The notes beneath the pieces were generated by a model. The model was not told the DNA's origin and did not search any database. It saw nothing but the letters and a program-made list of their open reading frames with translations. The position numbers and the translations under genes are program-made. A DNA stretch of 62,567 nt from Candidatus Auribacterota bacterium. GTDB lineage: Bacteria > Auribacterota > JAFGBW01 > JAFGJP01. This document shows positions 1 through 14,005 of this stretch, piece after piece (position 1 is the stretch's first letter; every line of letters begins with the position of its first letter). The stretch is taken from assembly GCA_023144635.1 (NCBI GenBank), contig JAGLFH010000055.1:1-62567 (forward strand), in the 5' to 3' direction.

Positions 1-17
1 AAAAACAAGCCAAAGGT

Positions 18-225
18 CATCCGTAGGTACGGATGTAGAATTTTTTTGGGAAATTTTCGTAAGTTTCTGGTTGATTTGACATTGTGATCGTTTTACCTTT
101 TGTGAAAATATATTTTTTTCGCCTTCGGCGGTTCTGTATAAAGAGGCAAAGGGTTCAAAAAGAGAAAAAGAAATTCTTTTTTGGGGCGATGCCCCGCCGA
201 TGGCGGGGGCGATTTTGATGTTTTT
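18..225. repeat. Left arm of a perfect 208-bp inverted repeat
   Basis: Base by base this is the reverse complement of 4905-5112. Read on the minus strand it carries the last ~69 codons of the serine recombinase, the miaB start region and the first 21 miaB codons, after which a TGA follows. The arm ends at a palindrome (CATCCGT, 4-nt centre, ACGGATG) and only 17 bases remain before the window edge. It may be a real inverted duplication or an artefact of a contig end. Confidence 0.9.
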
Positions 226-391
226 GCGTCTTGCCTCCGTCAATCCGCTGCAACATCCTTGTAGGTGTTGCTAAAAAGCAACTTATCATTTAATCCCCAC
301 CCAACCCTCGAAAGTCTCATTGCTCGGATTCCTACGCTTTCAGCGTATCCATTTCCTGTGCTACAAGCCTATTTATTTCCCCAAAGAAGCT

Positions 392-420
392 TTGACAATA
401 TGTGTAAAGTTGTGTAAAGT
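392..420 (+). promoter_or_regulatory. Promoter of the HTH-ATPase-recombinase cassette, with a 10-bp direct repeat
   Basis: TTGACA at 392-397, a 17-nt spacer and TAAAGT at 415-420 make a good sigma-70 promoter. The spacer and -10 box consist of TGTGTAAAGT twice in tandem (401-410, 411-420), a plausible operator for the HTH protein encoded next. The predicted transcription start is only a few bases before the ATG at 431, so the first gene would have almost no leader. The stretch 226-391 otherwise shows only two small hairpins and no gene. Confidence 0.55.
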
Positions 421-430
421 ATGGTTCATT

Positions 431-613
431 ATGGAAAAGAAATACAATCTTAGTGAAGCATCTGAAGAACTAGGTTTAACCCGTCAAGGTCTTTATTACT
501 GGATAAAAAAAGGATGGGTTACACCTAAAAGAGATTACAAAAATCACCCTGTTTTTACAAATGCTGATTTAAAGAAGATTAAAGAATGGAAAAACAAAAT
601 AGAGGAAGGTTAG
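431..613 (+). CDS. Small MerR/excisionase-type helix-turn-helix protein
   Basis: A 60-residue DNA-binding protein that is essentially a single helix-turn-helix of the HTH_17/MerR type: SEASEELGLTRQG followed by LYYWIKKGW, then a short basic C-terminal helix. The frame is open upstream to an ATG at 320, but those 37 residues look random and lie over the promoter, so I start at the ATG at 431. It lies 3 nt before the ATPase gene and is the first gene of a three-gene cassette. Such proteins act as recombination directionality factors or as autorepressors; the tandem repeat in its promoter favours repression. The choice between these is inference. Confidence 0.6.
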   Translation: MEKKYNLSEASEELGLTRQGLYYWIKKGWVTPKRDYKNHPVFTNADLKKIKEWKNKIEEG

Positions 614-616
614 TAT

Positions 617-6406
<5,790 letters not shown>

Positions 6407-6416
6407 TTAAAGTTGG

Positions 6417-6545
6417 TTAATAAGTTCTAGTAAGAACCTATTAAATGCCTAAAGTGTACTAAAGTACTTAAAATGTCTAAAGTTAAGGAGTCTGCGACGA
6501 TATAGTTGAAAGCCTATTTTAGCCGCTAAGGGACGCGAAGAAACG
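6417..6545 (+). repeat. Dispersed repeat family A, copy 1
   Basis: An imperfect hairpin (AAGTTCT/AGAACCT) is followed by spaced TAAAGT units (TGCCTAAAGTG ... TCTAAAGTTAAGGAG), then TCTGCGAC and a tail ending in AAGCCTATTTTAGCCGC. The same order occurs at 8893-9015, and the TAAAGT part again at 24606-24646 and, inverted, at 24951-24986. The rest of the gap to 6605 has only fragments of other repeats. Confidence 0.7.
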
Positions 6546-6605
6546 CGAAATAAAAAAAAGAATACCTGTCCTGAGCGAAGTAGAAGAAGCCGCATCCAGT
6601 TTTAT

Positions 6606-7247
6606 TCACGATTTCTTTTCCACTTCTAAATGGTCGTTTTTATCCAGATAATTCTGTTTAGAAATAACACTTCTGCCCAGTTCTTTTTCAGTCTCTTTTC
6701 TGGCATTACCGGCAACTTTACCTCCGCGCTTTGCTACTTTTTTATTTTGAGTAAACGTATCAGGTTTTTCCTTTTTGGATATTTCTGTTGTAACACGTTC
6801 CCCTAACATGGTAAAAATCAGCTCTAAATCATCCATATGGTCACGTAAATTAACTTTTGACTTTTTGGGCAAATTTTTCAGATTTTTATATTCACTCGGA
6901 GTCATTCCAAATGTTGCTTTGGCAATTTCCGCAGTCAAAATAGCAAAATCCAGTTGTTTTTCAATTCCTCGATCTTTCCATTCATCAGTTAAATTCTGTC
7001 TTATGGCAATTCCCCGAAGTCGTTTATCAATCCAGTCTTTAGGATAACCTTTTTTCTCGTAAATCTCCTTCATTCGCTCTTGTGCAAGTTCAGGGTTTTC
7101 TATTTCATCAAGACGCTCTTTTCCAATTTTTGCTAGCCAACGTTTAAATGGTTCTGCTTTTTTACTGGGTATTGATTGAATCAAACGAAAAATATCCTGA
7201 GTATTTCCAGCTAATGTTTTTCTCTTCTTTCCTGTTTCAGTCTGCAT
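6606..7247 (-). CDS. Bro-N/antirepressor-family protein, lacking its N-terminal Bro domain
   Basis: 213 residues matching the C-terminal two thirds of proteins with an N-terminal Bro-N domain: FRLIQSIPSKKAEPFKRWLA, KGYPKDWIDKR, LTDEWKDRG, ATFGMTPSEYKNLK, NLRDHMDDLELIFTMLGE and a terminal VISKQNYL. Full-length relatives are ~280 residues or more and begin with the Bro-N DNA-binding domain. Here the frame stays open upstream of the ATG (…LGTNCPQIEM, still family-like for ~20 codons) but then runs into repeat-derived sequence with no start. It therefore looks like a gene beheaded by a repeat or deletion, possibly expressed as a fragment. Such proteins come from phages or mobile elements. Confidence 0.7.
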   Translation of the reverse strand: MQTETGKKRKTLAGNTQDIFRLIQSIPSKKAEPFKRWLAKIGKERLDEIENPELAQERMKEIYEKKGYPKDWIDKRLRGIAIRQNLTDEWKDRGIEKQLDFAILTAEIAKATFGMTPSEYKNLKNLPKKSKVNLRDHMDDLELIFTMLGERVTTEISKKEKPDTFTQNKKVAKRGGKVAGNARKETEKELGRSVISKQNYLDKNDHLEVEKKS

Positions 7248-7250
7248 TTC

Positions 7251-7277
7251 TATCTGGGGACAATTTGTCCCCAGATA
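7251..7277. repeat. 12-bp perfect inverted repeat at the start of the Bro-like ORF
   Basis: TATCTGGGGACA, 3-nt loop, TGTCCCCAGATA. On the minus strand it lies four bases upstream of the ATG of the truncated Bro-like gene, yet it also reads as family-like protein (LGTNCPQ). It could fold over the ribosome site of the fragment. Confidence 0.6.
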
Positions 7278-7800
7278 GGATCCGAGTTCTTCATCCCTTA
7301 TAGCTTTATTGCTAAAACGAGCATTGGGGGGCTTTGCAAAGATTGGCGGATTTACAATATGGGCGACGACGAGCCTCCGCCTGTGTAAAAGAAGAAAGTA
7401 ATAGTTTTGTTTTTCGTTCCGTGCTTATTTGTATATTTTCTACGTAGATCCCGCGGTCTCGCCGCGGGATGACGTGCGTTTCTTTTTAGCTTTAACATAA
7501 AAAGCGCAGAATGCTTTCTACTGCGCTTTTCTTAGCGTCCTTCGCAGCTAACCCTCTGTGCTTTTCTCTGTGCTCGTGCTGAAAGTCCGCCGAAGGAGGA
7601 TGGCTAATAAATCGTTTTGCGTTATGCTTTTACACGGGCGGACGCAAGGCCCGCCCCTACATACTTTTTTGTTCATCATGAACCCCACGTGGTTCATGAC
7701 TCTGTGTCCTCTGTGCTCTCTGTGGTGGATTTTTTGTCTCTGATCCTTTTTTATCTGCGCTAATCTGCGTCCAATTCTCTTTTCTTCGCGCAATTCGTGT
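7278..7800. other. Gene-free stretch built from dispersed repeats
   Basis: No credible gene. It contains an ATCCCGCGG hairpin (7448-7470), the segment GCTGAAAGTCCGCCGAAGGA (near 7578, again near 9420 and inverted near 15070), a GGGCGG/CCGCCC hairpin (7632-7661, again at 9200-9230, 24826-24857 and 28701-28733), a GAACC/GGTTC element around 7680-7697, and a CTGCGCTAATCTGCG direct repeat near 7757 that recurs inverted near 50556. Confidence 0.6.
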
Positions 7801-7856
7801 AATTAGTGGTTTAATTCTTTTTTTTTCATAACTTTATATCATTACTGTATTTTTAT

Positions 7857-7906
7857 AACTTTATAAAGTTTATGATATTGACAAACTATATAAAGTATTG
7901 TATATT
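7857..7906 (+). promoter_or_regulatory. Promoter and palindromic operator of the Fic gene
   Basis: TTGACA (7878-7883), 17-nt spacer, TATATT (7901-7906), then a TAGGAG ribosome site before the ATG at 7926. Just upstream is the perfect palindrome AACTTTATAAAGTT (7857-7870). Related half-sites occur near 7830 (AACTTTAT) and in the spacer (TATAAAGT). The encoded protein begins with an XRE-type helix-turn-helix, so this looks like an autoregulatory operator. Confidence 0.6.
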
Positions 7907-7925
7907 TAGATAGGAGAATAGTTAT

Positions 7926-8852
7926 ATGTTAATTGCACAAAAACTTAAGATAATTCAGAGTCTTTCAGGGCTGACGCAAGTTAAGTTAGCCAGCAGGCTT
8001 GGTGTGTCATTTGCCACAATTAATAGCTGGCTAAATGGAAAGTCTTTACCTCACAGAAACGCTTTAAATCGCATCAATGAGCTTTATTATGAATATACAG
8101 GCCAAAAAGAGTTTCCGGATGATGTGGGAAAAGCAAAAAAGCAAATTATTACTGCAAAAAGCAAAAAACACAAAAATATCATTCAATTGATAAGAAAAAG
8201 GCGTGATATTTATGATCAATTTGTTTTATCACTTACATATAATACAAACCGAATTGAAGGAAGTACTCTTAATGAGGCTCAAACAGCAGCTATTCTATTT
8301 GATAATATTACTTTTTCTAACAAAAAACTTTTTGAGCACATAGAAGTAAAAAATCATCAGACTGCACTAGCTTATTTGTTTAAATATGTTTCTGAGAACA
8401 ACAAATTAAACGAAGCATTTATTTTAAAGATTCATAGCCTTTTGTTAAACGGCATACAAGAAGATGCTGGTTTATATAGAAAGCATGGTGTCAGGATAGT
8501 AGGAGCCAATGTTCCTACTGCAAACTATTTAAAAATACCTCAATTAATGAAAGAGATAGTAAAAGATATTAACAGGCAAAAAAAAGATATCATATCTCAT
8601 GTATCAGAGATTCACAGTAGGTTTGAGCAGGTTCATCCTTTTTCTGATGGAAACGGAAGAATAGGAAGACTCATTATTCATGCCATGCTTTTAAAGAAAA
8701 ATATTCCTCCTACTATTATTACTGTTAAGAAAAAGAAGATTTACTTATCAGTCCTTAATAAAGCACAAGTAAAAAATGAATTGGTTCCTCTGGAAGATTT
8801 TATATGTGATTCCATCTTGGAAAGTTATTCTATGATCGAGAAAAGCATGTAA
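7926..8852 (+). CDS. XRE-type HTH + Fic domain protein (putative AMP transferase)
   Basis: 308 residues. Residues 1-60 form an XRE-type helix-turn-helix (LTQVKLASRLGVSFATINSW). From ~85 on it is a Fic fold with the catalytic motif HPFSDGNGRIGR, which carries the histidine and the nucleotide-binding residues of active Fic enzymes that transfer AMP to protein hydroxyls. An inhibitory-helix motif TNRIEG, matching the (S/T)xxxE(G/N) pattern of autoinhibited class II Fic proteins, lies before the catalytic motif. Proteins of this layout are common solitary regulators or toxin-like genes. The promoter contains a palindrome suited to binding by its own HTH. No separate antitoxin gene is adjacent. 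Confidence 0.85.
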   Translation: MLIAQKLKIIQSLSGLTQVKLASRLGVSFATINSWLNGKSLPHRNALNRINELYYEYTGQKEFPDDVGKAKKQIITAKSKKHKNIIQLIRKRRDIYDQFVLSLTYNTNRIEGSTLNEAQTAAILFDNITFSNKKLFEHIEVKNHQTALAYLFKYVSENNKLNEAFILKIHSLLLNGIQEDAGLYRKHGVRIVGANVPTANYLKIPQLMKEIVKDINRQKKDIISHVSEIHSRFEQVHPFSDGNGRIGRLIIHAMLLKKNIPPTIITVKKKKIYLSVLNKAQVKNELVPLEDFICDSILESYSMIEKSM

Positions 8853-8892
8853 GGGGAGAGTTGATTGGTTAACTGGTATTAATTAAAGCAAA

Positions 8893-9015
8893 TTAACAGG
8901 TTTTATTAAAACCTGTTAATTGCCTAAAGTGTCTAAAATACTTTAAATGCCTAAAGTTAAGGAGTCTGCGACAATATTATAAAAAGCCTATTTTAGCCGC
9001 CAAGGGACGCGAAGC
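8893..9015 (+). repeat. Dispersed repeat family A, copy 2
   Basis: Starts with a 12-bp-stem hairpin (TTAACAGGTTTT/AAAACCTGTTAA), continues with TGCCTAAAGTG and further TAAAGT units, then AAGGAGTCTGCGAC and AGCCTATTTTAGCCGC as in the copy at 6417-6545. Confidence 0.7.
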
Positions 9016-9610
9016 GGTTCGACGTCGCTCACCATCCTGAGTGATCCTGTTAATCCTGTCTAAAACTCTCTGTGTTTCTTTTATGTTTTACAAAGACGCG
9101 ATAAATCGCGTCTCTACAACATTTTCTCTTTACCTGGTTCCCTGCCTGCCTAGCGGCAAGGTCGCTGGTTTTCACAGGGATGACGTGCGTGGTGCTTTTA
9201 CACGGGCGGACGCAAGGCCCGCCCCTACATACGTTTTTCCTATGTATTTATCCGCCTGTATCTGCGAAGCCACGTTTTCACCGAAGGTGAGTCACGTGGT
9301 GGCTGAAATGTTTTTTGCTTTTTATAATCATCGCACGCAGTGCTCCTAGACCTATAACCTATTGCCCATTACCTATAACCTGTTTATGTTTTCTTTCCTC
9401 TGTGCTCTCCGTGTCCGTGCTGAAAGTCCGCCGAAGGAGGATGGCAAATTTTCTTTTGCTTTATGCTTTTTACGGGGATTCCTGCCTGCCTAGCGGCAAG
9501 GTCGCTGGCATTCGCAGGAATGACAGGTGTTTTACTTTTTTTGTTTTTGCTTTTATTTTCTACTGCTTAGTACTTACTACTTACCGCCTTCTCTTATATA
9601 TATATATTAA
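9016..9610. other. Gene-free repeat mosaic upstream of the CoA-activase gene
   Basis: Contains a REP-like palindrome (9095-9112), two long hairpins with CCTGCC...GGTCGCTGG inserts (9138-9182 and 9479-9523), a GGGCGG/CCGCCC hairpin (9200-9230) and another copy of the GCTGAAAGTCCGCCGAAGGA segment (near 9420). The two overlapping open frames here are translations of these repeats and show no protein family. Confidence 0.6.
9095..9112 (+). repeat. REP-like palindrome GACGCGATAAATCGCGTC
   Basis: Perfect match to the 18-bp core found at 15861, 16153 and 19775, with the same asymmetric flanks (CAAA before, TCTACA after). The flanks give it a direction. Confidence 0.8.
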
Positions 9611-9660
9611 TTGAAAATTCATTACACTTGTGATAGTGTGTTTTCCTGTGAAAAGGACAA

Positions 9661-12600
9661 ATGGGTATGAATGAAAGAAGATCAATCGGAATATGTTTTG
9701 GTTCGTCCAGTATATCTGTTGTTACAACAAAAATGCTGGATAACCATATAGATATAACTTCTGTTATAAAAAAAGAGCACAAAGGTAATCCAAGAAAGAT
9801 CATCTCTGATATTCTTAAGAAAATAGATATAAGCAAATACGATACTGCTATAGCTACGGGCAGAAAATTCACAAAGATGCTTAATATTGAGACCCTCTCT
9901 GAGCCTGAGGCAATAGAAGAGGCAATTGATTACCTTGAGCTCACTGGCAAATATGATGCTGTAGCAAGCCTCGGTGGAGAAAATTTTATAGTCTATTTTC
10001 TAGGCCCTGACGGTAGAATTTCAAAAGTCGAGACTGGAAACAAGTGTGCATCAGGCACTGGGGAGTTTTTTTTACAACAGCTGACAAGAATGGACATAGA
10101 TACGAAAGAGGCGATTGACCTTTCACTTAAAAGCGATCCATATAAGATATCAGGAAGATGCAGCGTTTTTTGCAAAAGCGATTGTACCCATGCACTAAAT
10201 ATAGGTGTAGAAAAAGGACGGGTAACTTCAGGTCTTTGCAAGATGATGAGCAAGAAAGTGCAGGAACTTCTTTCTAAAAGAGTTATCAGCAATATTCTTG
10301 TAATAGGGGGCGTTTCTCAAAATACTAGTGTTATAAACTTTCTTCGTGAAAGTTATAAAAACGTAACTGTCCCAATGGAGGCAACATATTTTGAAGCATT
10401 GGGAGCTAGCCTGATAGCACTTAGAAAAAGAGATTCAAAAAATACTTTAACATATGAAAACATTTTTAAACATGAAAGCACTTCTTTTTCCTTTCATCCG
10501 CCTTTAAAAAACTACATAAAAGATGTCTCCTTTAAATCTATTGAACGATCTAAGGCCTTAGAAAATGATACCTGTATAATCGGGCTGGATGTAGGTTCAA
10601 CAACAACAAAAGCAGTTTTAATAAGAAGAGATGATAGTTCTATACTTGCATCATCTTATTTAAGGACAAGTGGTCAACCTGTTAATGCTGCAGTAAATTG
10701 TTATAAGGAACTTCATGAACAAGTAACTGTACCTATTAATATAATCGGGCTTGGGGTAACAGGATCAGGAAGACAAATAGCAGGGCTTCATGGATTAACG
10801 AGTGGAATAGTAAATGAAATAATAGCTCATGCCGGTGCAGCCGCATATTTTGATAAAGAAGTAGATACTATTTTTGAAATAGGCGGGCAGGATGCAAAAT
10901 ATACTCTACTTACAAATTCAGTGGCAACCGATTATGCCATGAATGAAGCATGCTCGGCAGGTACTGGATCTTTTCTGGAAGAAGCCGCAAAAGAAACCTT
11001 AGATATAGATTTTACGGAGATAGGCGATTTTGCTCTTAGATCATTAAAACCTCCTAATTTTAATGACCAGTGCGCTGCTTTCATAAGCAGTGATGTTAAA
11101 AATGCACTTCAGGAAGGCATGAAAAAAGAAGATGTCATTGCTGGTCTTGTATATTCCATATGTCTTAATTACAGCAACAGAGTAAAGGGAAACAGGGCTG
11201 TCGGAAAAAAAGTTTTTATGCAGGGAGGGGTCTGTTATAACAAAGCTGTTCCTGTCGCTATGGCAGCACTGACAGGCACACATATCATTGTGCCTCCAGA
11301 ACCGGGCCTTATGGGCGCTTTCGGTGTTGCTCTTGTTATTAAAGAAAGAATCAGAACAGGTATTATGGAAGAAAAAATGTTTACTCTTGAAAGCCTTATT
11401 GACCGGCCTTTTAAATTTGGAAAATCATTTATATGTAAGGGCGGTAGTGAAAAATGTGATAGAAAATGCAGTATCTCAAATATAAGGATCCTTGATAAAA
11501 ATTATCCATTCGGCGGAGCATGTAATAAATATTATAATCTCCGTTACAATATTAAAGCAGATGCCGCTAACAATAACCTTGTAGCCTTAAGGCAAGATCT
11601 TGTCTTTAACATATACGGAACATCAAAAAATAAAATATCCGAGCAAAAAAAGAAGACTATAGGTATAACAAAAAGTTTTCTTACAAACACTTTTTATCCT
11701 CTATATTACCATTATTTTAATGAGCTTGGATTCAACGTCGTACTACCGGATGAACCATCCATTGATGGGTGCGAAAAAACATCTGCTCCTTTTTGCTATC
11801 CTGTAGAAATAGCGCATGGGTTATTTAAAAACCTTATAGAAAAAAAACCCGATTTTATATTCATGCCTCACATAACAGAGATACATAATGAAAATGAAGG
11901 GTTCTATAAAAGGACATGTGTTTTTGTGCAAGGCGAACCATATTATTTAAAAACAAGATTCAAAGATGAAAAACTCCCAAAAATAATATCACCTGTTATA
12001 AATTTTTCAAAAGGTTACAGTTCTGCTATATCAGATTTTGAAAGGCTGGCTATAATTTTGGGGAAAAAAGCTGAAAAAGGTAAAACAGCTTTTCGTATAG
12101 CATGTTCTAAATTTGACAGCATGTTCCAACAGTTTAAAAAAGAAGGAAATGTTCTTTTAGAAAAGCTAAAAGAAAAAGATGATTTTGCAATTGTACTTTT
12201 TGGAAGGCCTTATAATGCTTTTGCAGGAGAAGCTAATTTAAACATACCTCATAAATTTGCATCACGAGGTATAACAATAATACCACATGATTTTCTTCCA
12301 TCTGAAAAACTGCCTTCTTACTACCACATGTATTGGGGGCTTGGACAGCAGATATTAAGAAGCGCAAGATTTGTAAGCGAACATCCTAAACTTTTTGGTG
12401 TTTATATAACCAACTTCAGCTGTGGACCGGATTCTTTCATGCTTTCGTATTTTAGAAAACTCATGGGTGATAAACCTTCTCTTACGCTAGAGCTTGACAG
12501 TCATTCAGCAGATGCAGGAATTAATACTCGTATTGATGCCGCTCTTGATATTTTTAAAAGCTATACAAAGTTAAAAGCAGCCAATGGTTTTAAAATAACT

Positions 12601-13989
12601 CCGAAAAATAAATTTAAGACCCTAAAGATGGTCACTGAAAAAAATAAATTGTGTGTTGAAGAATGGAACGGTAAAAAACATCCCATAACATCACCATCAG
12701 TAGAAGTAGTAATACCATCCATGGGTGATCTCGGAACTTCAGCCCTTGTAGCTGCAATGCTTTCTCACGGTATAAATGCAAAAGCAATAGCTACTCCTAC
12801 TATGAAAACTTTGCAGATGGGCAGAAAAAGCACAAGCTGTAAAGAATGTCTGCCATTTATTCTTATGACAGGCTCTATGGTTGAATACCTTCAATCAAGA
12901 AAAGGCGGCACAAAAACATTGTTTTTTATGCCAAAGGGCGGCGGCCCCTGCAGACAAGGTCAATACCACGTAAGAATAAATGATATTATACTTAACTATG
13001 GCTTTCCTGATGCAGGAGTATTATCGCTTAGTGATGAAAATTCATACGGCGGGATGGGTGTTCGTTTTATACTTGATTTATGGCGCTCAATAGTACTTTC
13101 AGATGTGTACGATGATATAAGAAATGCTCTTATGGTCCTTGCAAAGGATAAAGAAGAAGCAAAAAAAATATTTGATGAAGAATGGGGTAAAGCACTTTTT
13201 GCTCTTGCCAATCCGTCAAAATCAAATCTTTATACTCAACTTGAACATTCTGCACATCGTTTTTCTCTTATCCCTCTTAAAGCTAGAATAGAAGATGCAA
13301 AAATAATATCTCTTATTGGGGAAGTATATGTAAGAAGAGATAAGTTCTCTCAAATGGATCTTCTTGACAGGCTTGCAGAAAAAGACTTTGTAGTCAGAAG
13401 CGCTCCGGTTGCTGAATATATCTATTACTGCAATTATCTTGCTAAAAGAGGACATAGAGGAATAAAGCTGAACCTTCCGGATAAATTCCGCATATATTTT
13501 TCTGATTATATCCAGATAAGGATAGAAAAAAAGATAAAAAAGATCATGTCAAAATCACGTCTTTTCCACCACGAACTTATCGACATAGAAAAAACCATAC
13601 AACATTCAAAACACCTTATCTCAGAATCCCTTCTTGGAGAAGCTATTCTTACAGTAGGGCTTTCCTTAAGGGAAATAATAAATAATTCATGCGGTATAAT
13701 ATCCATTGGTCCATTTGCATGTATGCCTTCCAGATTTGCAGAATCAATACTTAATGTAGAAATGAACATACACGGAAAAGTATTAAGCAGCAAAGATTTT
13801 ATAATGGAACAATACAAGCATTTTTTTGATCTGCCGTTCCTTGCTATTGAAACAGACGGGAATCTGTTTCCGCCTATAATACAATCTAAAATAGATATTT
13901 TTATGCTGCAGGCAGAGCGTCTTCATAAAACGATGGAATCAAATAAACAAATGAATTTGAAAAACGAATTTATAAATAAAAACATCTGA
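9661..13989 (+). CDS. Fused 2-hydroxyacyl-CoA dehydratase-type activase (two BcrAD/BadFG domains + DUF2229-like region)
   Basis: 1442 residues. Two ASKHA ATPase domains of the BcrAD/BadFG/HgdC type occupy ~1-260 (GSSSISVVTTK, CASGTGEFF) and ~300-570 (GLDVGSTTTKAVLI, ACSAGTGSF, NDQCAAF). The ACSAG and QCAAF cysteines correspond to the bridging [4Fe-4S] ligands of archetypal activases. The remainder resembles the DUF2229/HgdB-like part of large clostridial activase-related proteins (FGRPYNAFAGEANL, SCGPDSFM, MPKGGGPCRQGQYH). These proteins couple ATP hydrolysis to low-potential electron transfer and are oxygen-sensitive, hence the anaerobic reading. The ATG at 9661 follows an AAAGGA-like site; an ATG at 9667 is possible. 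No dehydratase subunits are adjacent, so the substrate is unknown. Confidence 0.9.
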   Translation: MGMNERRSIGICFGSSSISVVTTKMLDNHIDITSVIKKEHKGNPRKIISDILKKIDISKYDTAIATGRKFTKMLNIETLSEPEAIEEAIDYLELTGKYDAVASLGGENFIVYFLGPDGRISKVETGNKCASGTGEFFLQQLTRMDIDTKEAIDLSLKSDPYKISGRCSVFCKSDCTHALNIGVEKGRVTSGLCKMMSKKVQELLSKRVISNILVIGGVSQNTSVINFLRESYKNVTVPMEATYFEALGASLIALRKRDSKNTLTYENIFKHESTSFSFHPPLKNYIKDVSFKSIERSKALENDTCIIGLDVGSTTTKAVLIRRDDSSILASSYLRTSGQPVNAAVNCYKELHEQVTVPINIIGLGVTGSGRQIAGLHGLTSGIVNEIIAHAGAAAYFDKEVDTIFEIGGQDAKYTLLTNSVATDYAMNEACSAGTGSFLEEAAKETLDIDFTEIGDFALRSLKPPNFNDQCAAFISSDVKNALQEGMKKEDVIAGLVYSICLNYSNRVKGNRAVGKKVFMQGGVCYNKAVPVAMAALTGTHIIVPPEPGLMGAFGVALVIKERIRTGIMEEKMFTLESLIDRPFKFGKSFICKGGSEKCDRKCSISNIRILDKNYPFGGACNKYYNLRYNIKADAANNNLVALRQDLVFNIYGTSKNKISEQKKKTIGITKSFLTNTFYPLYYHYFNELGFNVVLPDEPSIDGCEKTSAPFCYPVEIAHGLFKNLIEKKPDFIFMPHITEIHNENEGFYKRTCVFVQGEPYYLKTRFKDEKLPKIISPVINFSKGYSSAISDFERLAIILGKKAEKGKTAFRIACSKFDSMFQQFKKEGNVLLEKLKEKDDFAIVLFGRPYNAFAGEANLNIPHKFASRGITIIPHDFLPSEKLPSYYHMYWGLGQQILRSARFVSEHPKLFGVYITNFSCGPDSFMLSYFRKLMGDKPSLTLELDSHSADAGINTRIDAALDIFKSYTKLKAANGFKITPKNKFKTLKMVTEKNKLCVEEWNGKKHPITSPSVEVVIPSMGDLGTSALVAAMLSHGINAKAIATPTMKTLQMGRKSTSCKECLPFILMTGSMVEYLQSRKGGTKTLFFMPKGGGPCRQGQYHVRINDIILNYGFPDAGVLSLSDENSYGGMGVRFILDLWRSIVLSDVYDDIRNALMVLAKDKEEAKKIFDEEWGKALFALANPSKSNLYTQLEHSAHRFSLIPLKARIEDAKIISLIGEVYVRRDKFSQMDLLDRLAEKDFVVRSAPVAEYIYYCNYLAKRGHRGIKLNLPDKFRIYFSDYIQIRIEKKIKKIMSKSRLFHHELIDIEKTIQHSKHLISESLLGEAILTVGLSLREIINNSCGIISIGPFACMPSRFAESILNVEMNIHGKVLSSKDFIMEQYKHFFDLPFLAIETDGNLFPPIIQSKIDIFMLQAERLHKTMESNKQMNLKNEFINKNI

Positions 13990-14005
13990 AGCAAGGAGGA
14001 TATTT

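Noticed and set aside
9041-9614. Two overlapping plus-strand open frames of ~100 codons
   Set aside because: They are translations of dispersed palindromic repeats, with no start signals and no protein-like composition.
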